This document shows positions 10,857 through 23,371 of a stretch of 64,000 bases of DNA, piece by piece. A program made the position numbers and the translations under genes. Each line of letters opens with the position of its first letter. The first letter of the stretch is position 1. Source of the DNA: Wurfbainia villosa (Eukaryota; Streptophyta; Magnoliopsida; Zingiberales; Zingiberaceae); contig CM045988.1 of NCBI GenBank assembly GCA_025175895.1, positions 12,305,647 through 12,369,646 of the forward strand. Reading direction: 5' to 3'. Under the pieces are notes generated by a model. It searched no databases and was not told the origin of the DNA. It worked only from the letters and a program-made list of their open reading frames with translations.

Positions 10857-12362
10857 TGTTGGTGCAATCGGCCCAGGTCATGATTGACCGGACTCGAGTT
10901 TGACTTGAGCGATGTTTGATATTTTACATGGAGGTTTTACATTGATGTATGACAATGTTTTAGGGAGATTATTTGTACAATCGACCCGGGTTATGATTAA
11001 CCAGACTCGAGTTTGACTTGAGGGGATTTTGATGGTTGACTAGGGTTGACCATGTGATGGTAAAGTCCAAGTGATGGGTACTTGGCATGGAAAGTCCAAG
11101 TGGGACACTTGGCATTTGGAAAGTCTAAGTCTTGAGTACTTGACATTGAAAGTCCAACATGGGTTGGCAAGGGAAAGTCCAAGCTTGAGTCTTGGCATTT
11201 GAGAAGTCCAAGGGGTTTGATATTGGCTACGTAAAGTCTAAGCGGGAGTCTTGGCAGCATAAGTCCAATGGTTAACAGCGTAAAGTCCAAGCAGAGTCTT
11301 GGCAGCATAAGTCTAATGTGCCTTGGCGATATAGACACCATTAGCATGACATAGCCGATAGAAGCACCTGAAGGCTAGCACAATGGATGAACAAGTCATG
11401 GATGACTTGGAGGGATCCGAGAGGCGTGAGGCTGATGGAGGTGGCTAGAAGGCTTAGGTTTAGGCTAAGGGTGGTCTAGCAAGTATGGGGGCACCATACT
11501 TGGGTTAAAACCTCATGTTTGAGGTGTGTCAGTCGACTAGTGCCATATGGAAGTCGACTGGTGTGAGTCAACTAGGGTTTGACTGCAAGAAATGTCCTAG
11601 CAATCGACTACCAGAGGTGGGCAGTCAACTGCTGGCTAGAGTAGTCGACTGATCGTGTGATCAGTCGACTGGTGCTCGAGAATTTTGGCATAGAATGGAG
11701 TCAAGACTCGACTACGGGGTTAACAGTCAAGTGAAGGCTCCATCTGTCGACTTATGGACATGATCAGTCGACTGATGTCCTATCCGTTAGATATTTCCAG
11801 CGTGAATTACACCGTTGTCTAACAACAATAGTGTCATCAGTCGACTGATCGGTGATTTCCAGCCCAGGCAGAAGCTTTAAATGGATCTCGTGGAGGAGGA
11901 AATCAACAAGGTTCTTTGAGGTGTTTTGGGGCGAGTTGCTGCTGCAATTCAGGGTCTCCAAGTGCTACTCGATCAACCTAGCAAGCAAACATTCAAAAGC
12001 TCGGTGTAAAGTTTTCTTTACTTGCATTTTAGTGTAGTTGCTTGTATTCTTATTGTATTACTTTTGTAATTACTTGTAAGGGGTTTCTCCACCTTCGAAT
12101 TATTCCGAGGAGTTATTTGTGATTAGTGGTTGGGTGTGCATCACTAGAACTCTTTCGAGCTCGATCCGTGGAGTAGGAACCATTCGGTTTCGAACCACGT
12201 TAAATACTTATGTTGTGAATTGTGTTTGTCTATTTCGTTATTGCTTTATTATTATTCTGCTGCGCGCTAACGAATATTACAGAGACAAACACAAACGATT
12301 TCCATCAACGCACTAGCATGACACTATTCACCCCCCCTATAGCGGTCAACATTTCCTCTACA
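10857..12362 (+). repeat. A2 5' LTR
   Basis: 1506 bp, TGTTGGTGCAATCGG...CTCTACA. About 110 bp in, a diverged second copy of the LTR start appears (AGGGAGATTATTTGTACAAT at about 10961). The inverted-repeat array spans about 11060-11330, and the AGTCGACT palindromes about 11530-11850. A TATA-like TTTAAATGG lies at about 11876. Confidence 0.9.
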
Positions 12363-12364
12363 AT

Positions 12365-12376
12365 TGGTATCAGAGC
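12365..12376 (+). other. A2 primer binding site
   Basis: TGGTATCAGAGC, complementary to the 3' end of initiator Met tRNA, two bases after the LTR end. Confidence 0.9.
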
Positions 12377-12435
12377 CCGGGGATCTTCTACGGACTAACC
12401 GCCGGGAGCTAAGACAAAGATGCTAGAGGGTGAAG

Positions 12436-14135
12436 ATGGAGTTGGAAGAACAACTAGGTTGGGACATCAACACACCGGTGCCCTACACCCTATATGTACG
12501 AGAAGGCTTCAATTCTTGGAAGAGAAGAATTGAAGATTTTTTGATGATGAGGGATTTAGAGGAGTGGTCCATCCTAATAGAAGGATTCTAATATCCAAGA
12601 TGACCAAAGGGAGGCTTCCTCAAAAAGAAGAGATGGAGTGAGGAGCAACTCCAACAATTCGAGAAAAACAAGAAGGTAATCAAATTTATTTTTGAGTTAA
12701 TTCCTAATGACTTCTTGTATAGCCTAAGTGATTGCATGGATGCCAAGGAGCTTTGGAGGGAATTGGCCAAGCTTCATGAAGACCCATCACTGGCTCAAGA
12801 AGAGGAGGCCGAAGATGAATCCTTATCCTCACAAGCGAGTGAGGATTCGGAAATTGATAGGGAGTCAACCTCTGAATCGGTGGAAGAAGAGGAAAAAGTG
12901 AAAGAAGCCTCCACTTCAAGGATTGAGGGGGAGGAGAGACCATCCACATCGGAGCTGGAGCAAAATCAAGAAGAAGCCTCAACCTCCGGGAGGGATGAAG
13001 AACCCACTCCGATCACCACCACAAATAACCTAGGTAACTCAAGCAATTTGGTTTTAAATAAAAAACATATAATATGCTTTGAGTGTAGGGAATCAGGGCA
13101 CTACAAAAGTAAGTTCCCTAAGAAGGTTAAGAAAGCTCCATCGGTACCCAAAAGTCAAGAAAAATCAAAGGAAGCCGGTTCCCCAACCATCAAAAGCAAG
13201 GAGCACATTATATGCTTTAAATGTAGTCAAAGAGGGCACTATAGGAGTCAATGCCCTAAGGGGAGTAAAAAGACCCAAAAATGGAGCATCATATGTAGGG
13301 GGAGCTAAGGCTAACCCTAAGGTATATTTTAGTAATGCTTCTTCTAATTTAAATGTCAAAAAGCATGCTAGGACTTTTAATTCTCTTGCAATTTATCATG
13401 AAAAGGATGCTAGGAACAATAAATATTTTTGTTTAGGAGATAAAAATGTTCACTTAGGAAATAAGAAGAAATTTGGGACTAATGTCCTTAGAAAAACCTT
13501 ACCTAGGGAATCTATTAAGAAAATAGAAGATCACCTAGGTTTTTAACCCTAAATGGACTAGGCATATGCCTAGGAAGAACAATGCCCAAAGACCAATTGA
13601 AAAATCGAAAATTGGGCAATTAGAGGTTGAAAATCAAGCCTTGAGGTCAAGGCTTGAGAAACTTGAGAAGACCCTTAAAATTATGCAAAACCAAATAAAA
13701 GGGTCAAATGGTCAAAGTCAAGAGTCTAGGACCAAGAGTCAAGGCCTAGGGAATAGGAGACAAAAGTCAACCAAGGGCAAGAAAGGTTTGGGTCACAAAC
13801 CTAATCCTAAGGTGGCTTATCATAGTGTTTCATTTGATTATGAAACACAAACTAGGTCTAGGAAGACCAAGGTCAATAGGGAAGTCATCCCTAGAGTTGA
13901 CCATGGTGTGTGCCTAGTTGCTAGGTTTTCAAGGAAACCTAGGGAAGCCACTAAGAAGGTTACAAGGGGAGTTACCCCTAGAGTTAACCTAGGTAAGACT
14001 CGAATGACCAAGGCTTCTAAGCCTAGGAGGGTCATTAGGAAGATATCTAGGGAGGTTATCCCTAAGAAATACCTAGTAAACCCTAGGAGCTCAAATAGGT
14101 TTTGAGTTCCTAAGAGCGTGATTGATTCACGCTAG
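12436..14135 (+). pseudogene. A2 gag, disrupted
   Basis: The ATG at 12436 aligns with the A3 gag start. The N-terminus has W-K-R-x-x-I-E-D-F-L and later DAKELWRELAKLHED, the first half of a UBN2 (copia gag) region. Two in-frame stops lie near 12589-12603. An acidic Ser/Glu stretch follows, then two zinc knuckles. The first (CFECRESGHYKSKF) has lost its last Cys; the second (CFKCSQRGHYRSQC) is intact. Frameshifts occur near 13290 and 13550. Beyond them are a coiled coil (ENQALRSRLEKLEKTLK) and a basic tail with repeated REVIPRV / RGVTPRV motifs. A TGA replaces Trp in the final RF-W-VPK motif. Not functional now. Confidence 0.88.
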
Positions 14136-15898
14136 ATGGGTTTAGGGTGTGCCAACTTTAAATGGAAGGGTAGTTAACCTAACCATGGTAAAAGTGACAC
14201 TTTAGGTAATTTTTAAGGTTATGGGTACCTTGGGAATAGATTTGATATTATGTTCCTAAAAGATTTTAGGATGTGCCAATACATTTTTGAAATTATGAAA
14301 AATCAATTAAATTGGCACAATTTAGGATTAGAGGTCATAGTGTGTCATTTTGGGTTTTTTGCACACTTGGGAGATTAGTAGCAATATGACAAAATATACT
14401 TAATTATATCAAATGACAATTAATATTAAGTTTTAGGTATTATTATACCTATACATTTTATGTGCCATGCTGTGTTTGCCATATAACATGTCATGACATC
14501 ATATCTATTTTTAATCATTGTCATGATCATGTTTAGGATTAAGGTTTAATGTCATGTGTTTTTAGATTATATCATATGCCATGACATCATGATCATTGGC
14601 CATGCTTAATTTATGCTATCATTTATGCCATGATCATTTCATGCATTTAACTTGATTAAAATTGATTTAAGGACAATGACATGACTTGGAGTCCCATTTA
14701 TAAGGGAATCAAGTAGTGTTGCCTTAGAAAATGCATGCAACTCTAAATTAGGATGAACAAAACCCACATCTCACATCACATTGACATGTATGCGTATTTA
14801 TACACCCTAGATACATGTGAGATGCTAGGATATGAGTTAAGTTCAAGGTGCATAGTTTTTGCATCTAGATGAACTAAAACTCATCTTTAACTAAATATGG
14901 ATCATTGGGAAAGCTTGTGTACAAGTCATGTACATTGAGCCCAAGGAATATGATCCAATATAGATTTTCAAAAACAATTTAAAATCCTTTTAGAAAACCT
15001 TGGTGAAGTCTATCTTTTGATAACAATCACCATTGATGAAGTTGATACAAAGTAGGGCCAAAACATTAAAAATTTCAATGATTTTGAATTTTGTATCAAT
15101 TTCTATATTTTATGGGTAAAATATTTTTCTATCATTTTTCACTCATTGTATTAGTCATAAGTATTATACGTATGAATTTTTATGATTTTTTGATATACAT
15201 ATAATTATTTATAAATTTTCAAAATCCATTTTTGATAACTGAAAATCGGATTTTTCATTTATCAGTCGATTGCCCTTGGTTGCACTCGACTGATGTGCAA
15301 GGCAGTCGACTGATTTCTGAAGGACTCGACTACCAAGCTGATTTTGGGAAAAACAATATTGTTTAGCCTATTTTCAGCCATGGTAAAGTTCCCTAACCAC
15401 TCCGAACCCTAGGATATGCTTTGGGAAGCATTATAAAGGGTGAAAATCCATTGGATATGGATTAGGAGAGTTGTTAGGATTATGTATCAAATTTAAGGTA
15501 TGGAGAGTTCATGTTTGAACTTTGAACCTTATTTTTGATAGTTTAGAGTTCCTATTGGCTTAAGGACTTCCCAAGGACATTGTTGGTGCAATGGTCAAGG
15601 GGGAGCAAGCCTTTAGGGGGAGGTATCTATCATGGGATGATGGATGGTATTTTTTTCTCATGAGGGGGAAAATGGAATTTTGAGATACCCAATTTGGAAA
15701 TTGGGAGAGTGTATAGGATTGCCTCTCTTGAGTGATATGAGACTTATCACTAGGAAGATAGTAGGCATCCTAGGTATTTTTGGACAAAGGGAGAGATTGT
15801 AAGATCTCATTGGGACATGAGACATTAACCTCCTTGGAGAGATAACCTTTTTGATGTTAGTCAAAAAGGGAGAGAATGTTTTGGGGGAGAATAGTATG
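14136..15898 (+). other. A2 non-coding region downstream of gag
   Basis: It aligns with 28132-29929 (A1) and 61151-62648 (A3) over most of its length but carries no reading frame shared by the three. It holds three conserved inverted repeats (14339-14367, 14767-14824, 14832-14884) and several motifs close to CATGACATCAT (14490-14595). Four AGTCGACT-type sites lie at about 15264-15333. Purine runs such as CAAAAAGGGAGAGAATG near 15863 precede the B1 insertion. Confidence 0.7.
14339..14884 (+). ncRNA. Candidate structured RNA element, A2 copy (three stem-loops)
   Basis: Stem 1: AGTGTG/CACACT (14339-14367). Stem 2: CATCTCACAT (14767-14776) with ATGTGAGATG (14815-14824). Stem 3: a nested stem in 14832-14884 pairing ATGAGTT/AACTCAT, AGTTCA/TGAACT and TGCA/TGCA. 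The same stems occur in A1 and A3. Any function (packaging, export, stability) is inference. Confidence 0.45.
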
Positions 15899-16380
15899 GA
15901 GAGTGTTGGATCGAAGCGGATCGCTAGAGGGGGGGGGTGAATAGCGATAAACCTTTTCTTTCGTTCGAATTCATTTCAAAACAATTAAATGCAGCGGAAA
16001 ATAAAATTAAACACAAGAGAGACAAATGGATTTTTACTTGGTTCGTAGCCTTCGGCTACTACTCCAAGGCCCTAGTGATCCTTGATCACGCACGGAGGGC
16101 AAATCACTAAAGAACTCCTCCTCGTTGGAGGTAGGAGTTAATCGAATACAAGAAAGCACTAAAAGCTTGAGGTAGAGGCACACTCCCCCTCTCCTCGTTA
16201 CGATAAAACTCCGAGACAATAAAAAGATGAACTGAATTAAAGCTTATACCGACAAAGAAAAATATAAACAATTTAAACCTAGAGCATCGGAGAAGTAGAA
16301 CTTCGTTGTCAGAGAGTTGTAGCGTTGTGGAGGCTTTTGGAAGCTTAGAATTGATGAGAAACCCCTAGGATAGACCCTTC

Positions 16381-16387
16381 TTTTATA
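16381..16387 (-). promoter_or_regulatory. TATA box of the B1 3' LTR
   Basis: TATAAAA on the minus strand in the context GGCTATAAAAGAAGG. The 5' LTR equivalent is at 24075-24081. Confidence 0.65.
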
Positions 16388-16494
16388 GCCTTTGAGCCCC
16401 TTTTTGAGAGGAACTTCAGCCAATCAAATTTGAGCACCACTCCCCTTGAAATGAGGTGATAAGCCTTGACTCCTCGAAGCTGATCCTTGACCAT

Positions 16495-16605
16495 CAGTCG
16501 ACTGATGGCCATCATCAGTCGACTGATGGCAGCATCAGTCGAATGTTGACCACAGGCAGTCGACTGATAGACGACAGTCGAGTCCTCCAAGCTGGCAGTC
16601 GACTG
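16495..16605. promoter_or_regulatory. Phased palindrome array in B1 U3
   Basis: CAGTCGACTG or close variants start at 16495, 16516, 16536, 16557, 16575 and 16596. The steps are 21, 20, 21, 18 and 21 bp, close to two turns of the DNA helix. The array lies 108-218 bp upstream of the TATA box in the element's own direction. The right LTR keeps the same array at about 24188-24300. A protein-binding enhancer is an inference. Confidence 0.6.
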
Positions 16606-17018
16606 ATGCTAGCTGTAGGGCAAAGTTAGCTTAACAAAAATAATATTTCGATGGTCGTCGACCATCTGATCTCGACCTAGACCACCTATAGGATGTCTTT
16701 GGTCAGATCTATGCTTAAGATCATCCCCGTAAAGAGGATACGACCTCACTTACTCTCGTACACACACACGAGCTTACCTCGATACTACTGTGTTGCTTTC
16801 GCTTCCGGCCTTCCACTCGATTCCTTCGGCTCCCTTCAAAGTCACTCGAATGTCGCCCGACCATCGCGACTTCCTCCGGGTGTCACTAGCCTTCAACTCC
16901 AGCATTGGCACTTTTCTGCACACTCGATTTAGCTCATGAGATAACAATATGAGCTTAACATTGTATCATTTGCTATAATCAAAACTCAGGTTCGACTTAG
17001 GTGCCTATTGCACCAACA

Positions 17019-17032
17019 ATCTCCCCCTTTTT
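17019..17032 (-). other. B1 polypurine tract
   Basis: The minus strand reads AAAAAGGGGGAGAT directly before the 3' LTR start. The A3 tract is identical. Confidence 0.9.
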
Positions 17033-18068
17033 GATCTATGGCAAACCCACATACAAAGTTAAGAAAATAGCATGCATGAAGAATAATAATGTGCATGAGA
17101 AACAATAATAAAGGATTAAGTAGGAGTAGTAAGGATTTTCTTCAAGTACTCCCCCTTGGGGAAACCTCCCCCTTGACCGAGGGTGAGTCTTGAAAGAAAC
17201 CCTTAATCCTCCCCCTTGAGGGTTGCCATTTAGGAAGAGTTTAAGTAATTAACATTACTTAAAGTTGGCCTTAGTGTTTAAAAATAAGTTTAAGTTAAGA
17301 ATTCTTTTAACTTGGCCTTTACTTCCTTTTTGTTTACAAAAACAAGTTAAGAAAATTTTCAAAACTTAAAGTTAAGTAAACATTTACTTAACTTTTGGTC
17401 ATGTGAATAAATATGAGGTTTAAGTTAAGAATTCTATTAACTTAGCCTTTACTTCCTTTTTGTTAACAAAAACAAGTTAAGTTAATTTTCAAAACTTAAA
17501 GTTAAGTAAACATTTACTTAACTTTTGGCCATGTGAATAAATATGAAGTGAGTTAAGTTATCAAAAATTTTGATCAGTTAAGTTAACAATTTTGATCCCT
17601 TAAAAATTTTGATGATCCCTTAACTTTGGCCCTTTTCTCCCCCTTTTGCCATATATCGAAAGGAATGGGGGTGTGTGAAAAACAAATATAGATATTAAAT
17701 TTAAAGTCCAAGCATGTTCCATATTATTTTGAAAATAATATATTGAAAATAATTTCATCTATAAAATGTTTGACTCATATTTGACTTAATTGATATGAAA
17801 GATCAACCAGTCCTGGTCAGAGTCAGTTAATATGTATGATTATACTCCGTGGTTCATGGCGATGCACTAGCTCTACATCTGGAACCAGGAGTAAGGTCCT
17901 AACATCTCACACCCATCTACATGGCTAAGTACACAAATACATTAGTCCTATGTGTTGCGGGATGTATTGGCTCCTTAAATCTATAGGTGCATGATATCTA
18001 AGGTATGTCCTATGCTAGTTCCATGAAAAAGTAAGAAATAGTAGTAAGAAAATATAATTTGTAAGTTC
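17033..18068 (-). other. B1 non-coding tail between pol and PPT
   Basis: No env-like frame is visible. On the minus strand it carries several extra purine tracts of the GGGGGAG kind (near 17150, 17185, 17208, 17638) and a duplicated segment of about 120 bp. Its copies start near 17281 and 17402, both with TTAAGTTAAGAATTC and ACAAGTTAAG. Sireviruses commonly hold repeated PPT-like motifs here. Confidence 0.7.
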
Positions 18069-21000
18069 CTATTCTATTACGCACATGCCCAATTTTCGTC
18101 TTAATAGACTGAATTCGGCTTCGAGTAGAGGTTTAGTAAATAGGTCTGCCAAGTTAGACTTCGATTCGACGTATTCGAGTTGTATGGATCCGTTGGCCAC
18201 ATGTTCCAGAATGAAATAGTGTTTGACCTCTATATGTTTGGTCCTAGAGTGACATATTGGATTCTTAGTTAGGTTAATTGAGATAATATTATCTACGTGA
18301 AGTTTAGTGTTCGTAAAGTCTAACTTAAAGTCGCGGAGAGTGTGCTTCATCCAAAGAAGCTGAGTGACACACTCACCCATCGCGATGTATACGACTTCGG
18401 TGGTAGATAAGGCAACACAGTGTTGCTTCCTACTGCACCAACTTACTAGACTCGAGCCGAGAAGTTGACAACAACCACTTGTACTCTTTCTATCGAGCTT
18501 ACTACCGGCATAGTCCAAATCGGAGTAGCCGGTTAGTTCAAACTCGGTAGATCTAGGGTACCAAATACCGACATTAAGTGTACCCTTTAGATATCTAAAG
18601 ATACGCTTGACTAGAGTTAAGTGAGACTCCTTGGCACAGGTTTGGAACCTTGCACACATACTTACTGTAAATAGAATATCAGGTCGGCTCGTAGTTAAGT
18701 AAAGGAGACTCCCTATTATGCTTCTATAGTATTTTAAATCAATTGAATTTCCGATTACATATTCTTCTATAGTCACATTAGTTGTCATTGGGGTATTAAT
18801 AATTTTAGCGTCCTGCATTCCAAAGCGTTTAATTAATTCCCTAGTATATTTGCGTTGATGTAGGTATATTCCATCTTTAGTTTGTTTAATTTGTAGACCT
18901 AAGAAGAAACTTAACTCACCTACTAAATTCATTTCAAATTCACTTTCCATAAGTGAAATGAATTCATTCAGTAGGATTGAGTTGGTGGTTCCGAAAATAA
19001 TATCATCTATGTAGATTTGGGCTATGAATATGTCTTTACCTAGGGTTTTTACGAAAAGAGTTGGGTCAACCACACCTTGGTTAAATCCTTTGGACTTAAG
19101 ATAAACCGAAAGTCTCTCATACCAAGCTCGAGGTGCTTGTTTAAGTCCATAGAGGGCTTTCTTTAACATAAGAACATGGTCAGGTTTATCTAGGCTTTCG
19201 AAACCGGGGGTTGACTAACATAAACTTCCTCTTTAATATATCCATTCAAGAATGCTACTTCACATCCATTTGAAACAACTTAAATCCTCGATGTGCAACA
19301 TATGCTAATAACATTCGAATGGACTCTAATCTAGCTACTGGGGCATAGGTCTCATCGTAATCTAAACCTTCGACTTGACTAAACCCTTTTGCGACTAGTC
19401 TAGCTTTATTTCTAACTACCTCACCTTTATCATCAAGTTTATTTCTAAACACCCACCTTGTTCCAGTTTTATCTTTAGGTGGTGGTACTAATTCCCATAC
19501 TTCGTTCCTAGTGAATTGAGCCAGCTCTTCTTGCATTGCAATAATCCAATCGGGATCAAGAAGAGCTTGGTCAATAGTTTTGGATTCAATTTTAGAAATC
19601 AAGGAGATTTGACTAAGGTTTCTGTATGAGGCTCTAGTTCGAACTCCTAGGCTTGGATAACCTATTACTTGATCGATAGGATGATTCGTTTGAGTCCTAG
19701 TTTGGTTTAGGTTTGAGTCTACCACTTGGTTAATAGGATGACCTGTTTGAGTCCTAGTTTGGTTAGAGTCATCTACCACTTGGTCGATAGACTGACTTGG
19801 TTGACTTAGGTTAGGATTAACACTAGACTTGATCTCTGGATTAGAGTTGAGTTTGGTATGAATAGGCTCGCTAATTGGGGTTGCTGGGGGTTTTGTAGGT
19901 TCGTATCCTTCATCAAATACTACATTGATAGTCTCCTCGACTCTAAGGGTGTCATGATTATATACTCTATATGCTCTACTCGTAGTCGAGTATTCTAGAA
20001 AGATTTCGGTCGAGGTTTTGGATGTAAATTTTCCTAGGTAATCCTTAGTGTTTAGGATATGTACCTTACATCCAAATACCCTAAAGTACTTGATGTTAGA
20101 TATTTTATCATAATAAATCTCGTATGAGGTCTTATGGTGCCTCTTTACCATAAAGATCCTATTTTGGACATAGCATGTCGTACTCACGGCTTCCGCCCAA
20201 AACCTATCGGGTAGGTTATACTCGTTTAACATTGTCCTAGCGGCTTCTTGTAGGGTTCTATTCTTATGTTCTACTAGGTCATTCTGTTGTGGGGTTCTAG
20301 GGCAAGAGAACTCATGGTGGTATCCATTTAGGTTACAGAATTCTGTAAACCTATGGTTCTCGAATTCACCAGCATGATCAGTCCTAAGTCTTTTGATTTT
20401 AATGTTTTGTTGATTTTCTATTAGTTTAAATAGGTTGATTAATTGATCTAGGGTATCACTTTTGTGTTTGATGAACCTAACCCAAGTAAATCTAGAGTAG
20501 TCATCAATTATGATTAAACAGAATTTACTTCCATTAAGTTACTTAGCTCCGTGTGAATCAAATAGATCCATGTGTAGGAGCTCAAGAACACTTTTGGTTC
20601 ATTCTTGATTAGTTATTTGATGTTGCATCCTAGATTGTTTACCTTTTTTACAAGCATTACATATTTTGTTATCCAAGTTATTCTGGTTAGGCAAACCTCT
20701 GACTAAGTCACTCTGACTCATCTTGTGGATGAGTCTTGGGTGTGAGTGACCAAGTCGTCGGTGCCACAATCATGATTCCTCTTGCCATGTCATAAGACAC
20801 TTAGTTGAGGAGTTAGTTAAGTTGATAGTATAAATATTATTATTTCTGGTTCCCTTAAAGATTGTTTTAGAAGTTTCATTTGTGTTAATTACGCATTCAT
20901 TTTCTAGAAATATGACCTTATAGTTATTATCACACAATTGGCTTACACTGAGTAAATTATATTGAAAATTTTCTACCAATAAGACATTTTGAATAATAAA

Positions 21001-21150
21001 GTTAGAGTTGAGCTCAATATCACCTGATCCGATGATTTTGAGCTTGTCATTGTTTCCGAAGGCTACCGATCCTTGTCGTTTGAATCGAAGCTTCGAAAAC
21101 TTGAGTTGATCCCCGGTCATGTGTCGGGAGCAACCACTATCCAACATCCA
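18069..21150 (-). pseudogene. pol: B1 pol: protease, integrase, reverse transcriptase, RNase H
   Basis: Protease begins near 21147 with LDSGCSRHMTGDQ. The zinc-binding integrase N-domain follows (LWHRRLGH, then CNACKKGKQSR at about 20780-20640). The DDE core has HMDLFDSHG, RTDHAGEFENH and, at about 20270, NDLVEHKNRT with the catalytic Glu. Integrase ends before the proline-rich linker at about 19900-19650. Reverse transcriptase shows ARLVAKGF, FQMDVK (first Asp) and YIDDIIFG at about 19013-18990. RNase H has GYSDLDYAG, STTEVVY and LADLFTKPL up to the stop at 18069. Stops interrupt it near 20775, 20590 and 20538, and a stop plus frameshift at 19252-19169 cuts the reverse transcriptase. Complete in domains but not translatable as one protein. 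Confidence 0.93.
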
Positions 21151-21784
21151 TTGATTCTACACGCAAGGTAGTTGGATCGGATATTGGATTTATTAAAGAT
21201 TGGTTGAAGTTTATTAACCTAAATCATCTCACCCATGTCTACATGATCAAACATGTTAACCCTATATGTTCTTGTGAGATGACTTTCAATTTTACTTTAT
21301 TTAATTTTAATGAATTGAACACTTGTCAACCTTGCGTTAGATTCAGATTTGACCTTAGGCTCATCAAGTCACTTTTTCAAGATCATGGCTTCCAGGTCGT
21401 GGCGAGGCACAAAAGCCTTCTTTGATCGGAACAACGACCACTTCCTTAGACAAAACCATTTTCAAGAAAATAGAAACTTGACTTACCTAAGACTACTTCC
21501 TAGTCTAACTAGTCTAGGATACGGCGAGGTAGCTTCAGCTAGTTCTGCTCGGTCAAGTGCACCGAACTAGATACACCTTATCTAGCCCGAATACACAAGA
21601 CTCCGCTTTCCTAGCGTACTATCATCTCGCCACATCCTGATACTATGTTATCAAGTATTGACGAGTTATAGTCCTATCTAGCCATTCTAAAAAAGAAAAA
21701 TCAAACTAAATAAAGAACCTAAGCATGCAATTTCTAAGTTAGAATACAAACAAGTTTTGTACTAACTCCCCCTGGATCGTTGAA
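21151..21784 (-). other. B1 spacer between gag and pol
   Basis: No stable reading frame. The same spacer occurs in B3 (39651-40274) and, partly, in B2 (52620-53120). It contains a well-kept stretch around CTTCCAGGTCGTGGCGAGGC at about 21389. The three-copy conservation suggests an RNA-level role or merely recent common descent. Confidence 0.6.
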
Positions 21785-23371
21785 TCAGTTCGGTCTCTCC
21801 ACATAGTGGATTTGGTCCTTGGGAACCCAATACTGGTTCGATCCTAAGTTTGAAATCAAGGCGGTCTTAGGGACCCATGCTTGGACACATTTTTTATGTC
21901 GACTTACAATTGACATATACGACTTGTTGGTCATATTTGAGCTAAACCCTAGCCCGACCTTGTTGTACATGGCCCTTTGTGATCCAAGTAGGAGGTCAAG
22001 TCCTTTGGATCCCAAAGTGAACCTTTCCAACGTGTTCCTAAGATCTTCGACTTGACTCTTCAAGAGTGAGTTCTCAACCTCGAGCTTTTCAACCCGAGTT
22101 GAGTCCTTCTCTCGAACTCGACTAGTCGAAGAGGTTAGGGAGACCTCGTGTTTGAGGAGTTTAACTTCCTCAACCAGGGTCTCGACCTTGGACTCGGACT
22201 TAGCTAATTTCCTAGTTAAGAACTTAATTTCACTATAAAGCGTACTAATAAGGGATCAACTTACCTTGAGTGTATCTTTTGAACCAGATGCGTATCCATG
22301 GCTTGTCTTGAATAGCGCTTCGCAATCCGACTCATCTTTGGTTTCTGATTCGTGTTCCGGTTCCGACTCCGTCTATGATTCCACCAGTTTAGCCATGAGG
22401 ACACGATGATCATCTTCTTCCTCGGATGCTTCTTCCCATGTAGCGTTGAGTGCCTTTTTGTGTTTTGGTGCTTTGCTCTTGAGTTTTGGGCATTCAAACT
22501 TAATGTGTCCAAACCTGTTGCATTCGTAACATCTAATATTCAAACTTTTAGGCTTACCTTCATTGGGTCGAGTGACGGTTCATTTTCAGCCCTTGACTAT
22601 CCTCCGAACTAGGTTGACTAGTTCGACCTCCATTTCCGAGTCGACCTCCGAATCGGACTCATCCTCTTCTTCCTTCGGGGGTGGCTTGCTTGCGGTTTTC
22701 TTCCTCGAACCTGCAAAAAGTGCTATACCCTTCTCGGGTTCTGAGTTAGACTGATCATGAAGTTTGAAATCGGAAAATAACTCATCTAACCTAAGTTTCG
22801 AAAGATCCTTGGAGACCTTGTAGGCATCGACCATGGATGCCCATAAGGTAGTCCTCAGAAAAGAGTTAAGAACATACCTTATAAGGTCGCAGTTTTTGAC
22901 CTTTTGCCTGATCATGTGTAGGTTATTGACTATGTCTTGAACGCGAGTGTGAAGTTGCATCACTATTTCGTGTTCCTGCATTTTTAGATTATATAATTTA
23001 TTAAACAAAAGATCACACTTACATACCTTGGCTTCGTCAGTTCCTTCGTGTAGCTCCACTAGCTTTGTCCAAAGGTCCTTTGCGCTGATGAAGGGGCCGA
23101 CGCAATTAAGCTCCTCCTTGGACAAGCTGCATTGGAGGATTTGAGTTGCCTTGGTGTCAACTTCAACTTGTCTTTTTGTCGCAATGGTCCATTGGTCATA
23201 ATCCAAGAATTCACCCACTTCGTTAGTCGGAAGTGTGAATCCCGTTTGGATTATGATCCACATCTCGATTTGAGTTTCAAGAAAGCATTCCATCTGACCC
23301 TTCCAATAATGGAAGTCATCTCCATTGTAAAATGGAATTCAAACGGTGCTAAAACCCTCGAGATAGGCCAT
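21785..23371 (-). pseudogene. gag: B1 gag, disrupted
   Basis: The ATG at 23371 opens MAYLEGFSTV, followed by a TGA at 23341-23339. The rest aligns with the B2 gag: NGDDFHYWKGQMECFL, then the full UBN2 region with SAKDLWTKLVELHEGT, QDIVNNLHMI and LWASMVDAYKVSKDL. An acidic linker, one zinc knuckle (CYECNRFGHIKFEC near 22530), a coiled coil (VEKLEVENSLLKSQVEDLR) and the end motif YWVPKDQIHYVERPN follow. Further stops occur in the linker regions. This gag is about 530 codons and differs from the A gags by having both halves of the UBN2 region and a single knuckle. Confidence 0.9.

Larger units (their letters stand above)
15904..17018 (-). repeat. B1 3' LTR
   Basis: 1115 bp. Read on the minus strand it begins TGTTGGTGCAATAGG and ends ...CACCCCCCCCTCTAGC...GATCCAACA. 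The minus-strand TATA box is at 16381-16387. Six palindromes of the CAGTCGACTG type lie upstream of it at 16495-16605. Confidence 0.93.

Noticed and set aside
12715..13308. 197-codon frame with two CCHC motifs, which could be read as a host zinc-finger protein
   Set aside because: It is the middle of the A2 gag: same order as A1 and A3, downstream of an LTR and primer site.
16495..16605. CRISPR-like array because of regularly spaced repeats
   Set aside because: Repeats are 10-16 bp, spacers are about 10 bp, the DNA is plant nuclear, and the array sits in an LTR.
17033..18068. Possible env-like gene between pol and 3' LTR of B1, as in some Sireviruses
   Set aside because: No frame of useful length, signal peptide or membrane segment on the minus strand; the region is low-complexity with purine tracts.
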